DNA of 64,000 bases from Aspidapion aeneum (GCA_963576565.1 OY755038.1:136602124-136666123); one strand, 5' to 3'; positions 11,368-23,563 are shown, counted from the stretch's first letter. A program made the numbers and translations. Notes: generated by a model not told the origin, from the letters alone.

Positions 11368-12583
11368 GTTATGTGACCAGTAGGTTTTATATGATTTTTT
11401 AGTGAAAAAATTGTTTTTTGAAATTACTGAGAGCTGTAAAAATGTCGCATAATTTTCTCGGGAGAGTGCCGAAACTTCGCGGACGGCGAAATTAAGAAGA
11501 GTGGGATTTGCCGTGCAAAATTACTTGGCACGTTGGGGCAAAAGGCGACAATTCTTGGAATCGAAAAGGATGAAACCAAGATTGAACAAGCCAGGTCAAA
11601 AATAATTTTGACGCTAGATTCAAGTAGATTCGTCAATATCAAGGGAACGACGTGTGCAAAGGGCGTGTGATAAAAAACCGTAGGGAAAATTGTGACTCAA
11701 TCAATTATGTTAACAAAATGGTTGAGACCTCACAAAGATTGAATAGTACAGGCTGTTCAATAAGTGATGAATGAGTTGGGCATCTTTTGTTGGCAGGGTT
11801 GCCAGAGAAGTTTGAGTCTATGATCAAGGCCATCGAACATAGTGGCATAGTCATCAATACAGACACCATAAAAACCAAATTGTTGGACATGGAGTGTGAT
11901 GCTAATGTCAGTGGAGCATTGCCAAATACAAAGGAAAACCTGAAAATAAATTTGGCAACAGTGGTAAAAACTAAAAAAAAATGGATCCTGTGTAATTTAA
12001 ATGCAAAAGCAAAGGTCACTATGCTTTTCAGTGTCCTGAGAGGAAAAAAGAAAAGAAGGAGAAAGACCAGAAAGAGAAAGAACCAAATGAAAAAGACAAT
12101 AGGCTATGTCTATAGTGCTGTATGGTATGGTAGCGACTGGTATGTCGACTCAGGGGCTAGTGCTCATATTACTCCGAAGAGAGATTGGATGTCAAACATC
12201 AGGAACAAACCAGCTGATATGGCAGCAACTGTAAATTGTATTGGAGATGTCCAGTTAAAATACCAGGTAGGCAAGAAAAGTTTAGAAATACAAGTACAAA
12301 ATGTATTGTGTGTACTTGAACTAACAACAAATTTGCTCTCAGTTAGTGAATTAATCAAAAATGGCAACCATGTTCAGTTTGACAAGGATGGCTGTAAGAT
12401 TTATAATAGAGAGAATGAGTTGATTGAAAAGGCAAAACCGATCAATAAAGTTTAAAACTTGAAAACAGAGATTTGGCAACCTTGTTTTTTAGCAGAAAGT
12501 TCAAAAGTAACAAGAGAAACTTGGCGCCATAGATCTGATCATTTGAATAGCAATGATTTAAGAAAAATGAAAAGTTGGGGCTG
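11368..12583 (+). mobile_element. Copia-like LTR retrotransposon, 5' part
   Basis: AGGTTATGTGACCAG at about 11369 resembles the internal initiator-tRNA-Met primer site used by insect copia elements. Gag remnants follow from about 11430. A 222-aa frame at 11787-12455 encodes the end of Gag, a frame-damaged CCHC knuckle region, and the protease. The GAG-pre-integrase domain then begins and is cut at 12583. Its continuation is at 25856, on the other side of a 13.3 kb BEL/Pao insertion. Confidence 0.85.
11430..12583 (+). pseudogene. Copia-like gag, protease and pre-integrase region (broken)
   Basis: The 11787-12455 frame starts with LAGLPEKFESMIKAIE, the typical copia Gag 'LL.GLP..Y..' region. 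It later has the protease motif WYVDSGASAHIT (about residue 117) and 'NLLSVSELIKNG', the usual end of the copia protease domain. The next stretch, in another frame, gives 'TWRHRSDHLNSNDLRKM', the GAG-pre-integrase start. Earlier Gag codons (11430-11780) are in several frames with stops. The CCHC zinc knuckle is out of frame. The family proteins form virus-like particles and process the polyprotein; this copy is dead. Confidence 0.86.
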
Positions 12584-13955
12584 TGTTTGCCCGCAGATAG
12601 AAAAATGATAGCTGCAATGAACTGTATATATTTTTATTAAACGAAATCGCGAACAAACATAATAATTGATACAGAATCACAAAAATTCAGAGTCCATAGG
12701 TTAATTGCTGTAAATCACATACGGAAAGTCGAAAACAAGAGTACTCACCGATGTGTAGCCAATTTCTTCACGTCCCAGGGGCCCCTGTCAGGATCTAATG
12801 ATGACACCATGAAGCTAAAGGGCTGAAGCTTCTAGTTCTATGGTTTTACACAGAAACTAAGCACTTTCAAGTATAGAAAATTATAATAAATTGGAGAAAA
12901 TAATTAACACGCCATTTGTCTCGAGGCGGCGCACAGTGGGGCCGGGACACATAAAAGACACCGAAAATTCTATATGCATATAATGTTTAATGAAATTGTC
13001 TATACACGCATTTTTATTCTTAAAATTAATAATTTAATAAAAAAATTATTGTCGCACGAGCAGTTAGCCGAGGTGTGCGGTACGCTAACGCAGTACTTAC
13101 ATATAGCAACAAAATTTAATATTAAAACTTAAAGTAATTAAAAAAAACAACAACTCTTATGTTCCCTGATTGTAATTTCATTATCCAGGTAAAATAACCT
13201 TTAATTTGATAGCCCACCACCCATGTTAATAAAATGAATAAATTTAAAAATGATCTATTTAAAAAAAGTATATTTAAAGGAATAAAAAAAACAACAAAAC
13301 AAAACTAAACTACGTTATAATTATCACAATCTGAAGTAGCGGGGAGTCTATGGAGATGGATTTTGCCAAATAATTTTTTGGGGGTCTTTTGATTGCGGAT
13401 TCCCGACCACCAATTTTAATGGAACCAGCCAGGTAACGAAAGCAAATTTAAGCAAGGAAATTTACTTCTGTCTTTTTCTCGGATGAGATTGTACTGATTC
13501 CTTGATAAGCCAACTTCTACAAGAACCGAGAGCGCCTCATTTTGTGACAATTGATTGTTAGTCGTTTCTTTTACTACTTTTATTAAAAAGTTTATGTATT
13601 CAGAAGCTCAATCGGGATTTAAAGATAATTCTTTTAATAGTTTGGAAGCTTAAATATGTAATATAAACTCAATTTGGACAGCATATAATATTTCCTCAAT
13701 TGTGTTTTTTTTCGCAAATGTGCAGTTTTCTGACGTTTACTATTTTCACTGCATTCTGTAAGCGATTTTTTCACTTAAATTTCATATCCTGTGTTTCATA
13801 TTTTTGGTAACTTTTATGGGTCCTGGCCCCTCTGTGCGGCGGACGAAGGGATCTCTCTGATTCTTGTTGCGCATGTCCATGCGCGGAAAAATGTACTCTC
13901 TTTCCCATTCAATTATGCGGTTAAAAATTTTGAAAAGAACCGCGAAATTTCTAAC
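12584..13955 (-). repeat. BEL/Pao copy 2, 3' LTR, split by a DNA transposon
   Basis: The LTR matches copy 1 from TGTTTGCCCGCAG to GCGAAATTTCTAACA and is interrupted by 905 bp at 12932-13836. The last bases before the element's end lack about 9 bp (AGCGGGAGC) present in the other LTRs. The GCGCATGTCCATGCGC palindrome is intact here (about 13870). Confidence 0.9.
12932..13836. mobile_element. Transib-like non-autonomous DNA transposon, 905 bp
   Basis: The left end reads CACAGTGGGGCCGGGACACA; the right end, complemented, reads CACAGAGGGGCCAGGACCCA. The flank is CGGCG on both sides (12927-12931 and 13837-13841). A 5 bp GC-rich duplication of the form CGNCG and ends beginning CACAGTG are the hallmarks of Transib, the superfamily related to RAG1; CACAGTG is also the recombination-signal heptamer. 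The interior has no transposase frame. An alternative parse is a 4 bp GCGG duplication with ends CGCACAG. It sits in the 3' LTR of BEL copy 2. Confidence 0.78.
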
Positions 13956-14180
13956 ATAACTGGCCTCCAAAACACACAATTTTAGAATATCGGCAGGATA
14001 GATATAGATTAAAGAAAAAAAAATGATCGACCGATAAGTATAAATGAATGAAAAATAGATTTATTTATAGATAACGAAAACCCGAAATAAGCAAAAATAA
14101 ATAAACAAAATTCTAAAATAAAAAATTACCTATTGAAGTAAATAACCCGAAATCAATAGGTAGAAAAATTAAAATTAATT

Positions 14181-15350
14181 TTAATTCGACAAGGGGCACA
14201 GTTTTACGAATGGCCGCGTGTAAACACCGGTAGCCGTTCGTACCGTCGCTACACGCACTGGACTGTCTCTGCCGGGATGCAATTCAATAATCCGACTGAT
14301 ATTGATATTTGGGGACAAATCAGCCCACTTGTGTCGCTGTTGGAGCGTATGCAAGTACTCTAAAGAATACCTTTTCCAAAAATCATTATGTAGTTTTTGG
14401 ATTAGTTGCCATTTCAAAAGCCGATTTAGGGGAACCTCGGACAAATCCGACCCAGGAATTTCTGAATTAAGTGGTTCAAGGGTCAAAAAATGCCCAGGGG
14501 TAAGAGGTTGAAGATCGTGTGGATCTGAAGAGGCAGGAGATAAAGGGCGACTATTAAGTACAGCTTATATGCGACAGATAAGGATGGACATCTCCATGAT
14601 GGACAACTTCTGATCGCCGACAAGTCAAACAAAGTGAGTTTTAAAACTTTTGTTGACAGCCTCCGCCAGGACATTGAAATATGAACTGAGAGGGTCTTCC
14701 AGATACTAGCGAATAGAGAGTCTGGTTGAAACACTTTTTGCGTAATCAAGTAGTTCGTTACGAAGCCCTAAAAAATTATTGCCCTGATCCGACCAGCATT
14801 GCGTCACACTTCCACGTCTGGAAATAAATCGAAGGAATGCAGCACAAACCCTTCGGTGGACAGTTTCATGGTTAATTCCAAATGCACGCAATGTGTGGCC
14901 GTACAGACAAACACACAGACATACGATTTGAAAGCTTTACAACCACGGTAACGATAAGGAACCACAAAGAAAGGTCCACAAAAGTCCATAGCTACACTCG
15001 AAAAAGGTTTAAGTTGATTGATTCGATGAGCGTGAAGAGAACTCATTATGGGCGGTCTATAGTGTTTTGGGTTGATTCTAAAACATTGCAAGCACTTGGA
15101 TATGTTTCTTTGAATTGCCCGTCTGGCAGATAATATCCAAAATTGCTGTACAACCAGATTATGTAATGTTTTAAACCCAGGATGAAGGTATTGTCGATGA
15201 GTGGACTCGATAAGAATAGTAGTTACACGATGGTTACTCGAAAGTAATACGGGGTGTTTTGCAGAATAAGACAAAAGGTCAGATTTTTGCAATTTGCCAC
15301 CGACTCTAATGATATTACTTTCATCAAGAAAAGGTGCAAGTTTTCGAAAG
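14181..15350 (-). pseudogene. BEL/Pao copy 2 integrase (broken)
   Basis: Minus-strand frames at 14804-15292, 14706-14891, 14483-14749 and 14181-14486 correspond in order to the integrase of copy 1. They give the zinc-binding segment (THRQYLHPG; CLQCFRI), the catalytic-core start (VAMDFCGPFF), THCVHLEL, CWSDQGNNFLG, and the C-terminal part (LNRLLKWQLIQ; HKWADLSPN). Tyr/Trp-rich motifs agree with copy 1, so the reading is secure. Each frame change is an indel. Here the W before DQG is present, which dates the stop in copy 1 as copy-specific. Confidence 0.87.
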
Positions 15351-15379
15351 GGTTTCGGTATTGATTTATCTTGCGCCTA

Positions 15380-16000
15380 GGAGTTTGTAACTTTATAGGC
15401 GCGACCCTAGACTATGCAGATACGAGAGAAACAGATATATTGTTTTCCTCCTCTACACGAAAATACACGAGGCCTGCGTAGCCTCGAATTGAAGCGTCAC
15501 AGAAGCCGATGATTTGACAGGTATTGGTTTTTGACAGTTTGATTTGTCGGGGTAATTGAAAATTGGAAAGAAGCGCGAATTCACAACGAAGTTTGTTCCA
15601 AGGGTCAATGATCTGGTTCCTCGTCCCAGCCTATTTTTGATATCCACAACTGATAAATTTTGCTTGTAGCAACAAGGGACAAAGAAAACCTAAGGGATCG
15701 AAGATGGTTCCTATGATAGAAAAAATAGAACGTTTAGTTGGGAATTTGTCCTTCATTCGGCATTGATAAGAAAAAATTTCGTTTTTTTGTATGCCAGATA
15801 ACAACGTATCGTTAGGGCTTATATTTTTTGGGGTAACTGCCGAACAGTCCCAGACTACCCTTAATTTTGTACTTAAGCTTTCCGGCTTTAGTACGCAATG
15901 ATGTGCCAAAAAACATGATACGTCGACTTTTGGTTGACTAGGTAAAACTAGACTCATGTGATTAGAATCGATATAGTCTTGCATGAAACTAGATTAGGCA
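15380..16000 (-). pseudogene. BEL/Pao copy 2, RNase H and reverse transcriptase fragments with deletions
   Basis: On the minus strand the RT frame goes from 'LRVVWDCSAVTPKN' through 'NDTLLSG' directly to 'KNEIFSYQCRMKD'. The whole central RT palm including YIDD is deleted. After 'GTIFDPLGFLCPLLLQAKF' a second damaged stretch gives RNase H (15453-15647, reading with a frameshift). That is joined to the integrase linker by another deletion near 15380. This copy has no catalytic RT centre. Confidence 0.82.
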
Positions 16001-16800
16001 GTGTACAGATCCGGATTTTTGAGTAATCTATTGGCTAGAAGTAAAAATCTACGATAAGCTTGTGGATAAGTATTTCCATGGTCAGGGTTTATGTTATCTT
16101 TAAACGGAAGATCTGCCATAAATCTACCGCTCGGTTGCCGTACAACACTCGCAGTAAAAATTGATTCCGCTTGTTTTTCTTCTTTTGATAAGATTTGTTT
16201 TTTAGGCAAATGTTCGATTTCCCAAAACCTAGGACTAATGACCTCTAAAGGAGGTGAATGACTCGTTAAAAAACAACTGGTTCGTTCTGTAAGATTACCT
16301 ACGTCGTCCACTTTTCCCATGACGACCCAACCAAAGATGGTTTTAAGAGCTAAAGGTTGCCCTTTCTATCCAAGAACCCTGCCCTCCTTGAATATCTGTG
16401 CGAATAGCTCGCAAACAATAACTAGGTCCACAGGTCTCGATTTGAAATAAGATGGGTCGGCAAGTTTAAGCTTTTCCAAGTGTTTCCACTGATTATTGTT
16501 CAAAGTGAATGTAGGCATATTGAAGCATATTTGTGGAACGACAATTGCTTCGAAATTAAGTAAAGGATTGACCTGTCCTTGTGGCTTAATGTGACAGTGA
16601 ACGAACCCTTTAGCAGTAAAAGAAGACATTTGATTTTATCCGAATATTTCAGTGGTGTAACTTCGCCTAGGAAGATTAAGACGTTGAATACACTTTTCAC
16701 TGATGAATCCTGTCTGAGATCCAGAATCAAGCAGTGGCCTTACAGGTTAAAAATTTCCGCAACCGTCCATGACATCTATGATGGCGGTGCATAAAAGAAA
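15994..16800 (-). pseudogene. BEL/Pao copy 2 protease and RT N-terminus
   Basis: Minus-strand frames 16500-16730 and 16366-16629 cover the protease region, with the D-S-G site in an out-of-frame part near 16730 and the motif HCHIKPQGQ. Frame 15994-16320 holds the linker and start of RT (HLPKKQILSKEEKQAESIF; DLPFKDNINPD). Sequence is clearly the same family as copy 1 but with independent indels. Confidence 0.83.
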
Positions 16801-17170
16801 AGTACCTGAAGGTCCTGAGGTATTTAATGACACATGAAGATTATTGACAGGTGGTGTGTGAACGACAGGACTAGTATCTTGGCTTCCAGACTCTTTATTA
16901 GTTTCTAAGATATGGGTTAAATTGTGGTGCCTTTTACTATGTTAACAAAATGAAAAAAATAATATAGTCCCAACTGTCAACGTCAAAGCTAAGTGATTTT
17001 TAAATTTCTAGGGATTCTGAAAAGGTGTCCACTAAATTACGCAATTCTTTAGCTGACTCGTTTTTTAATGTAGATTTTATAATTGTGCTTAAGGGCAAGC
17101 TATACAAAACATTTTGAAACCACAGGGGCAAAGGTGTGCGTGAAAGGAACCTTTTGGGGCTGGACTTTGC
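16800..17170 (-). pseudogene. BEL/Pao copy 2 gag C-terminal remnant
   Basis: Reading the minus strand in shifted frames gives 'STLKNESAKELRNLVDTFSE' and then 'DVDSWDYIIFF'. These match the BEL/Pao Gag region in which a helix ending in LR.L.D.F..HLRAL is followed by 'W...LI..LT'. Downstream sequence runs toward the protease. The CCHC zinc-knuckle segment expected between them is missing or unrecognisable. Copy 1 lacks this region entirely. Confidence 0.7.
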
Positions 17171-17528
17171 CAAAAATTTTAACCAATCCGATCAGATTAC
17201 GAAATAATGGTGAAACTCCAGGGCCGGTTTTTAAACCCGACAATCTACATTAAAAGAACCATGCAAATACTCTATTTTATTTCCGCAAGTATTCTTTTGT
17301 ATGGTCTCACGCATAGTTTGATTCCCTATACATACTAAAGAAAGATAAACGATACAAAAATACTTTATTTAGACAAAGATCTAAGTGACGCAGGTCAACT
17401 AGTCTGGCTAAACGATTAACTGGCCAGCGGTGCTGACCTTGAAACACTCGAATAAACTATTATAATTTACTTGCGTGTGTGCGTCTCGTCCGGCTTTGGT
17501 GAAATCATAGAGCAATTTCTTTGATTGT
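17171..17528. other. Unassigned sequence inside BEL copy 2
   Basis: The stretch between the gag remnant and the foldback array has no coding-like frame. It may be decayed gag or part of an undefined insertion. Confidence 0.4.
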
Positions 17529-20508
17529 TAGTGCAGGCGCTGTAGGTAGTTGAGTATGCCAAAAATGAGGACCGCAGTGTGACAATGGATTCTAGCTGAC
17601 AAAAGGTCACAGATTAGCGATCTGGATGTTGCCAAGCCTGGATTTAACCAAATTTTTTTTATCCCCCCTTCTGTTATAGTCGTGTTCAAATTTCTGAAAA
17701 TTTAACTAAGTTGACGCCTTAAAGCCACAATGACGGAGAAATTAATTCAAAATGTGTAAAATCCAACCTAAATATAAAATTTTATTAGTATTTTCTCAAA
17801 AAATAAGCTACTTAGGGAAAAATATGGAATTACCTTTATTCTAGACAATAAAATTTGCTCTTCAACGATGTATTAGTCAGTGGGGTACGACCAATGGCAA
17901 ACTCTTCAGCGGCGTCCGTTTATTGAGGTGAAAAAAATTAAAAAAAGAAACATGTTTGTTACATGATTTACCCGATTTTCTTGAAAACTAAGCTCTTTAT
18001 CAAAAATTGTGTTCTATAGTTAATTGTAGACAATGAAATTTTTTTTTTAACTGTATAAGTGTTATTTTTATTTATAACAATTTAGGGCCGTCCATAAATT
18101 ACATCAATTTGGAAAAATCACTTAACTTACCAATTTTTTTACAAGTTTTGTCCAATTTTCTCAAAAGCTACGCTCTCTGGGAAAAAAATTATTTTACACT
18201 TTATTGGAGAAAATGAAACTGTCTTTTTAACAATGTACAAGCTGGTGCGGTCAGACTAATACCAAACTTTCCAGCGGCGTCCGTTTATTGAGAAAATGTA
18301 AAACAAAACTAAAAAACCACATGTTTGTCACATCGTTTACCCAATTATCTTAAAAACCAAGCCTTCAAAGAATCAAAAATCATGTTCCATACTCGATTGT
18401 AGACAATGAAATTTTCTTTTAAACGCTGTATCATAAAGTAATATTTAGCTTTAAATTAAAACTTCACAGGCGTCCGTAATTAAAACCAATTTTTACAACT
18501 CACCAAACAAATTAATTTTTTTTACAGGTTTTATCCAATTTCCTTAGAAACCAAGCCCAACTGGAAAAAATTTGTTCAAAACTTTATTATAGAAAATAAA
18601 ATTCCCTTTCTACCGATATGTAAGTCAGTCAGGTTTGGTTAATGACAAAATCTACAGCGAGGTTCTTATATTAGGGTCATATAAACAAAACGTTGTTGTC
18701 ACATCAAATCAAATCAAATCAAATCAAGCTTTATTGTCTTATATAAAGTATAAAACTTTGTAGACAAAGCAAATACATAACTAATTTTCCAAAAAAACTA
18801 AGCTTTTTATAAGAAATATGCTTTTAATCTGATTTGTAGAAAATAAAATTTCCTTTTAAATGATGTACAACTTGGTAAGATTAATTTCATTTTTAAAACT
18901 TCAGGGACGTTCGAAAGTAAAATAAATTTTTAAAAAATAAGCACACCACAATATAGCCGCCATCTGCACCCCTCGTACCTACCACCCTCCCTCCCATCCC
19001 CCTACACGAGAAAAAAATTAAACTCCCTTCGAAAAAAAATTAAACTCCCTTCGAAAAAAAATTCTAGGTACGGCCCTCTAAGCAAAGGTGATATCTCCTA
19101 CTCACCTTTTCTCCACATCCTGCGCCATAATTTTGTAGATAGGGTTAGTTGGGTGAGGGGGGATGGCCTAATACCGCACTGATTCAAATTTTAAGGATCT
19201 TAAAAAAAATCCCACCCAAAATTAATTTGTTTGGTAATTTTTAAACATTGATTTAATTTACGGACATCCCCAAAGTTTTAAAAATTAAACTTTTCTTACC
19301 TTGTTATACAACGTTTAAAGGGAAATTTTATTTTTTACAATCAAGTATAAGAGATATTTTTTGATGAAGTGCTTGGTTTTTTTGAAAATCGGGTGAAACA
19401 TGTAACAAAAATGTTTTTATTTATTTACTTTTTAAATGACCCCCATTTACGGACGTCGCTGGAGAGTTTGTCATCAATCCAACCCTACTAACTTATAAAT
19501 CGTTAGAAAGGTAATTTTATTTTATACAATAAAGTTAAGAACATTTTTTTTATCAAGCTTAGTTTCTAAGAAAATTGGTTAAAACCTGAAACAAAATTAA
19601 TTTGTTTGGTTATTTGTAAAAATGTAATTTATTTACGGACGCCTGTGAAGTTTTATTCTAAAAATAAATCTTACCTTGTTGTACAGCACTTAAAAGGAAT
19701 TTTTATTGTCTATAATCGACTATAGGGCACACTTTTTGAAGAGGGCTTGTTTCTTAAGATAATTGGCCAGAACATGTGACAAACATGTGGTTTTTTAAAT
19801 TTTTTTAGATTTTCTCAAAAAACGGACGCCGCTGGAGAGTTTGCTGTTAGTGTGATTGCACTAACTTATACACTGGTAAAAAGGAAATTTTATTTTCTAC
19901 AATAAAGTGTAAAATTATTTTTTTTCTAAAAAGCTTAGTTTTTGAGAAAATGGGATAAACCTTGTAAAAAAATTTATGTTTAGTGATTTTTTAATTTACG
20001 GAGGCCCCTAAATTGTTATAAATAAAACTAGTCCTGCCTTATTATACATCGTTTAAAAGGAAATTTTATAGTCGACAGCCGACTATGAAACACAATTCTT
20101 CATAGAGAGCTTGGTTTTCAAGAAAAAGGGAAAACAGGTAATATGCATGTTTCTTTTTTAAATTTTTTTGCATTACCTCAATAAACGGACGCCGCTGGTG
20201 AGTTTCTCTTTGGTCGTACCCCACTGACTTGTATATCGTTGAAAAGAAAATTTTATTGTCTACAATAAAGGTAATTATATATTTTTCCCTTAGAAGCATA
20301 GTTTTTCAGAAAATTTTAAGAAAACCTAAAAATTTTAGCTTTTGGGGGCTGGGGGGCTTTTGGGGGTGTTTGCATAAAAAAAAATTGGACCAAAACCTGG
20401 CTTGGCAACATCCAGATCATTAATCAGTGACCTTTTGTCAGCTAGAATCCATTGTCAAACTGCGGTCCTCATATTTTGCATACTCAACTACTTACAGCGC
20501 CTACACTA
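17529..20508. mobile_element. Foldback-type element with subrepeat arms, about 3.0 kb
   Basis: Left terminus TAGTGCAGGCGCTG and right terminus CAGCGCCTACACTA are inverted repeats. So are the next about 130 bp (GAGGACCGCAG; ACAATGGATTCTAGCTGACA). Each arm (about 17529-18960 and 19150-20508) is an array of diverged units of about 180 bp, alternating 'GGCGTCCGTTTATTGAG' and 'GGCCGTCCATAAATT' types. The spacer is about 190 bp and rich in CCCTCC. I found no obvious flanking duplication and no transposase. Short plus and minus frames here are by-products. It resembles foldback elements, whose long arms are built of direct subrepeats. Confidence 0.75.
18700..18790 (-). mobile_element. 5'-truncated LINE tail (CR1/L2-like family)
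   Basis: Its complement matches the 3' end of the LINE at 38635-43577: ATTTGCTTTGTCTACAAAG, then ATATAAGACAATAAAGCTTG, then repeated TTTGATTTGA. Only the last about 85 bp plus the tail repeats were inserted, into a foldback-array subunit. It shows that this LINE family has been active elsewhere in the window. Confidence 0.88.
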
Positions 20509-20584
20509 TATACAAAGGTGTCTTGTCACCATTGGTAATATATACTACGTACTATTATATTAATCTATGCTTGGGCCGATCTAA

Positions 20585-21870
20585 TAGTGCAGGCGCTGCG
20601 TGGAGATAGTTGAGTATGAAAAATATGAGGACCGCAGTTTGACAATGGATTCTAGCTAAGAATAGGTGACAGATTAATGATTTGTGTGTTGCCAAGCCAG
20701 TTTTTGGTCCAATTTTTTTAAATCCCACCTCCTCTTATAGTCGTGTTTGAATTTCTGCAAATTTAACTAAGTTGACGCCCTAAAAACACAATGACACAGA
20801 AATGGATCAAACATGTGTAAAATCTAACCTAAAAATAAAATTGTATTAATTTTTTTAATCTCCAAAAACCCGTCAGGCTCCCCAGACCCCCCAAAACCTG
20901 AAAATTCTAGGTTTTCTTCAAATTTTCTCAAAAACTAAGCTTCTTAGGAAAAATATGTAATCAACTATAGTAGACAATAAATTTTTATTTTTAACGATAT
21001 ACAAGTGAATGGGGTACGACCCATAACAAACTCTTCAGCGACGTCCGTTTATTGAGGTAATGTAAAAAAAAATTCAAAATAAAATGTTTATTACAGGTTT
21101 TACCCGATTTTCTTAAAAACCAAGCTCTTTATCAAAAATTGTGTCCCATAGTAGATTGTAGACAATAAAATTTTTTACATGTTTTATTCAAATTTCTTAA
21201 AAACGAAGCTTTTTGGACAAAAAAAATATTTTACACTTTACTATAGAAAATGAAATTCCCTTTTTAACAAACACAGGTTTTACTCGATTATCTTGAAAAC
21301 CAAGCCCTCTTTCAAAAATTGTGCACTATATTCGATTATAGGCAAAAAAAATTCCTTTGAAACGCTGTACCACAAAGTATGATTTATTTTCAGATTAAGA
21401 TTTAACAAGCGTCCGTAAATAAAATCAATTTTTACAAATCACGAAACAAATTAATTTTATAACAGGTTTTATCCAATTTTCTCAAAAATTAAGCCCATTT
21501 CAAAAAAAATTGTTCTATACTTGTAGAAAATAAAATTTCCTTTTTAACTATATATAAGTGAGTAGGGTTTGATCGATAAAAAATTCTCCACCGTCGGTCT
21601 TCCGTACATAGGGCTCATTGAAAAAATGAATCAATAAAAAGAGTTTTGTCACATGTTTCACCCGATTTTCCAAAAATCCAAGCTCTTTATCAAAACAATT
21701 CAATCAAACTCATCAAAATTTTCTTTTAAGGGAGATATAATAAGGTAAGAAAAATTTTATTTTTTTACGTCCGTAAGTTAAATTAATCTTTAAAAATCAC
21801 CAAACAAATTAAATTTGGTTCGATTTTTTTAAAGATTCTCATAATTTGAATCACTGGCGGTAAGAAAAAT
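20585..21870. mobile_element. Second foldback-type array, one arm only
   Basis: It starts TAGTGCAGGCGCTGCG, 76 bp after the end of the first foldback element and in the orientation of that element's left arm. The same landmarks follow (GAGGACCGCAG; ACAATGGATTCTAGCT; GACGTCCGTTTATTGAGG near 21040). The array continues in about 180 bp units until the LINE begins near 21880. No inverted partner arm is present, so it is truncated or was interrupted by the LINE. Confidence 0.72.
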
Positions 21871-21879
21871 AATAAAAGA

Positions 21880-23563
21880 AAATAAAAAAGAGAGCCAAGA
21901 AATTAAAGCTAAGAGAGTTATAGAAAATAACAGAAATATGAAATGTCTAAGGCCTACTCTAGGTACACACACTATTCTATACAGAATTATACGAAACAAA
22001 AAGGGAACCATCACGAGAGACCATGAAGAAATTTCATACAAAAATAAAGACCATAAACTCAGAGCTACAATCTGAAATAAACAAAGCGGAAATAAAAAGA
22101 GCATTAAAGAAAATGAAAAATAACAAATCACCTGGAAAAGACGGAGTAACAGCAGAAATGCTCAAGCACGGTGGTAATGCTGTACCTAATATCCTACATA
22201 CTCTCCTGAATAAAATACTAAAATAAAAAATACTCCCAAACAACTGAAAAGAATCTATAACCATTATTCTACACAAGAAAGGCGATAGAGCAGACCTAAA
22301 AAACTATCGACCTATAACACTCCTCAATGTAATTTATAAGCTTTTCACGAAAATATTAACAGATAGACTAACAACGAAATTTGACGGATATTAATCAAAG
22401 GAACAAGCAGGTTTTAGCAAAGGTTTCAGTACAGTTGAACACTTATTAACCATGAAAATCCTAATAAAACGAGCCAACGAAGGAGGCGAAATATATTGCG
22501 TTTATAGACTTCGAAAAAGCTTTCGATAGCATTGAGCACTGGGCAGTAAAAGCATCTTTAATTAATAGCCGAATAGGTCACAGATATACAGACTTAATAG
22601 CCAATATATATAGCGAGGCCACAACATCAATTAAAATCCACGAAGGAACCAAGCCAATCCGCATAAGAAGAGGTGTCAGACAGGGTGACACAATATCCCT
22701 AAATTATTTAACCAGGCCCTAGAAGATGTTTTAAAAGCTTAGATTGGGAAGAAATAGGCATCAAAGTAAACGGACAATTCTTGAACCACCTAAGATATGC
22801 TGATGATATCGCTTTAATAACAGACAAGAAAGAAGAACTGATAAAAATGCTGGAAGAACTGGATACAGCAGCTAAAAATATAGGCTTGAGTATGAACTAC
22901 ACTAAAACTCATAACAAACACAGATGAAGATATTACGGTCAGAATATATCAAAAGAAAATAGAACAAGTAGAGGAATATATATATATATATATACCTGGG
23001 ACAAATTATTAAACTAAAAAAAGAAAATCAAACAGCTGAAATCAAGAGACGAGTATGATTGGCCTGGGCAGCATTCGGTAAATTAAGCTACATATTAAGA
23101 AATAAAAAATACCCGCAGTACCTCAAAACGAAAGTGTATAATCAATGTATCCATCCTGTACTTACACATGGATCCCAGACCTGGACACTTACAAAATCAA
23201 ACATGGATAAGGTAACAAAAGTCCAAAGACAAATGTTACATGTAAAGCTAACAGAGAAAAAGGAATGAATTTATATGAAATTAAACAAAAGTAAGGGATG
23301 TCAGAGGAGAGAAGCAAAATTTAAAATTTCCGGTCATATTATCAGACAGAAAGACGATCGATGGAACAAATGTATTGTAAACTGGAGACCTTGGGAAAAT
23401 AAGGGAAGTAGGAGAAGACCCCAATGAGATGGGCGGACGATTTGAAGAAACTCGCGAGAACTAGATGGATGAAAACGAATAACAGACAGAGTAGAGTGGA
23501 AGATATTGGGGGAGGCCTATGTCTAAAGATGAATTGATGGAGGCTAAATAGATAGATAGATAG
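21880..23563 (+). mobile_element. RTE-like LINE, 5'-truncated and decayed
   Basis: The plus-strand remains run from the segment linking endonuclease and RT to the 3' end. The element ends in a (GATA)n tail at 23545-23563, a short simple-repeat end rather than poly(A). A (TA)n run sits at about 22975-22995. It lies in the foldback arm inside BEL copy 2. The family is not the same as the RTE-like LINE at 37820-45334. Confidence 0.8.
21940..23270 (+). pseudogene. LINE reverse transcriptase (frameshifted)
   Basis: Frames in order give 'IKRALKKMKNNKSPGKDGVT' (22023-22226), then in other frames 'LKNYRPITLLNVIYKLF', 'GFSKGFSTVEHL', and the catalytic YADD at 22796-22807 (LRYADDIALITDKK). The thumb/C-terminal part follows at 23059-23268 (WAAFGKLSYILRN; HPVLTHGSQTWTLT). 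These are the RT motifs of RTE/jockey-type LINEs; 'GSQTW' and the 'KVQR.ML' context favour RTE-like. The 5' endonuclease is missing and many stops interrupt it. Confidence 0.82.
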
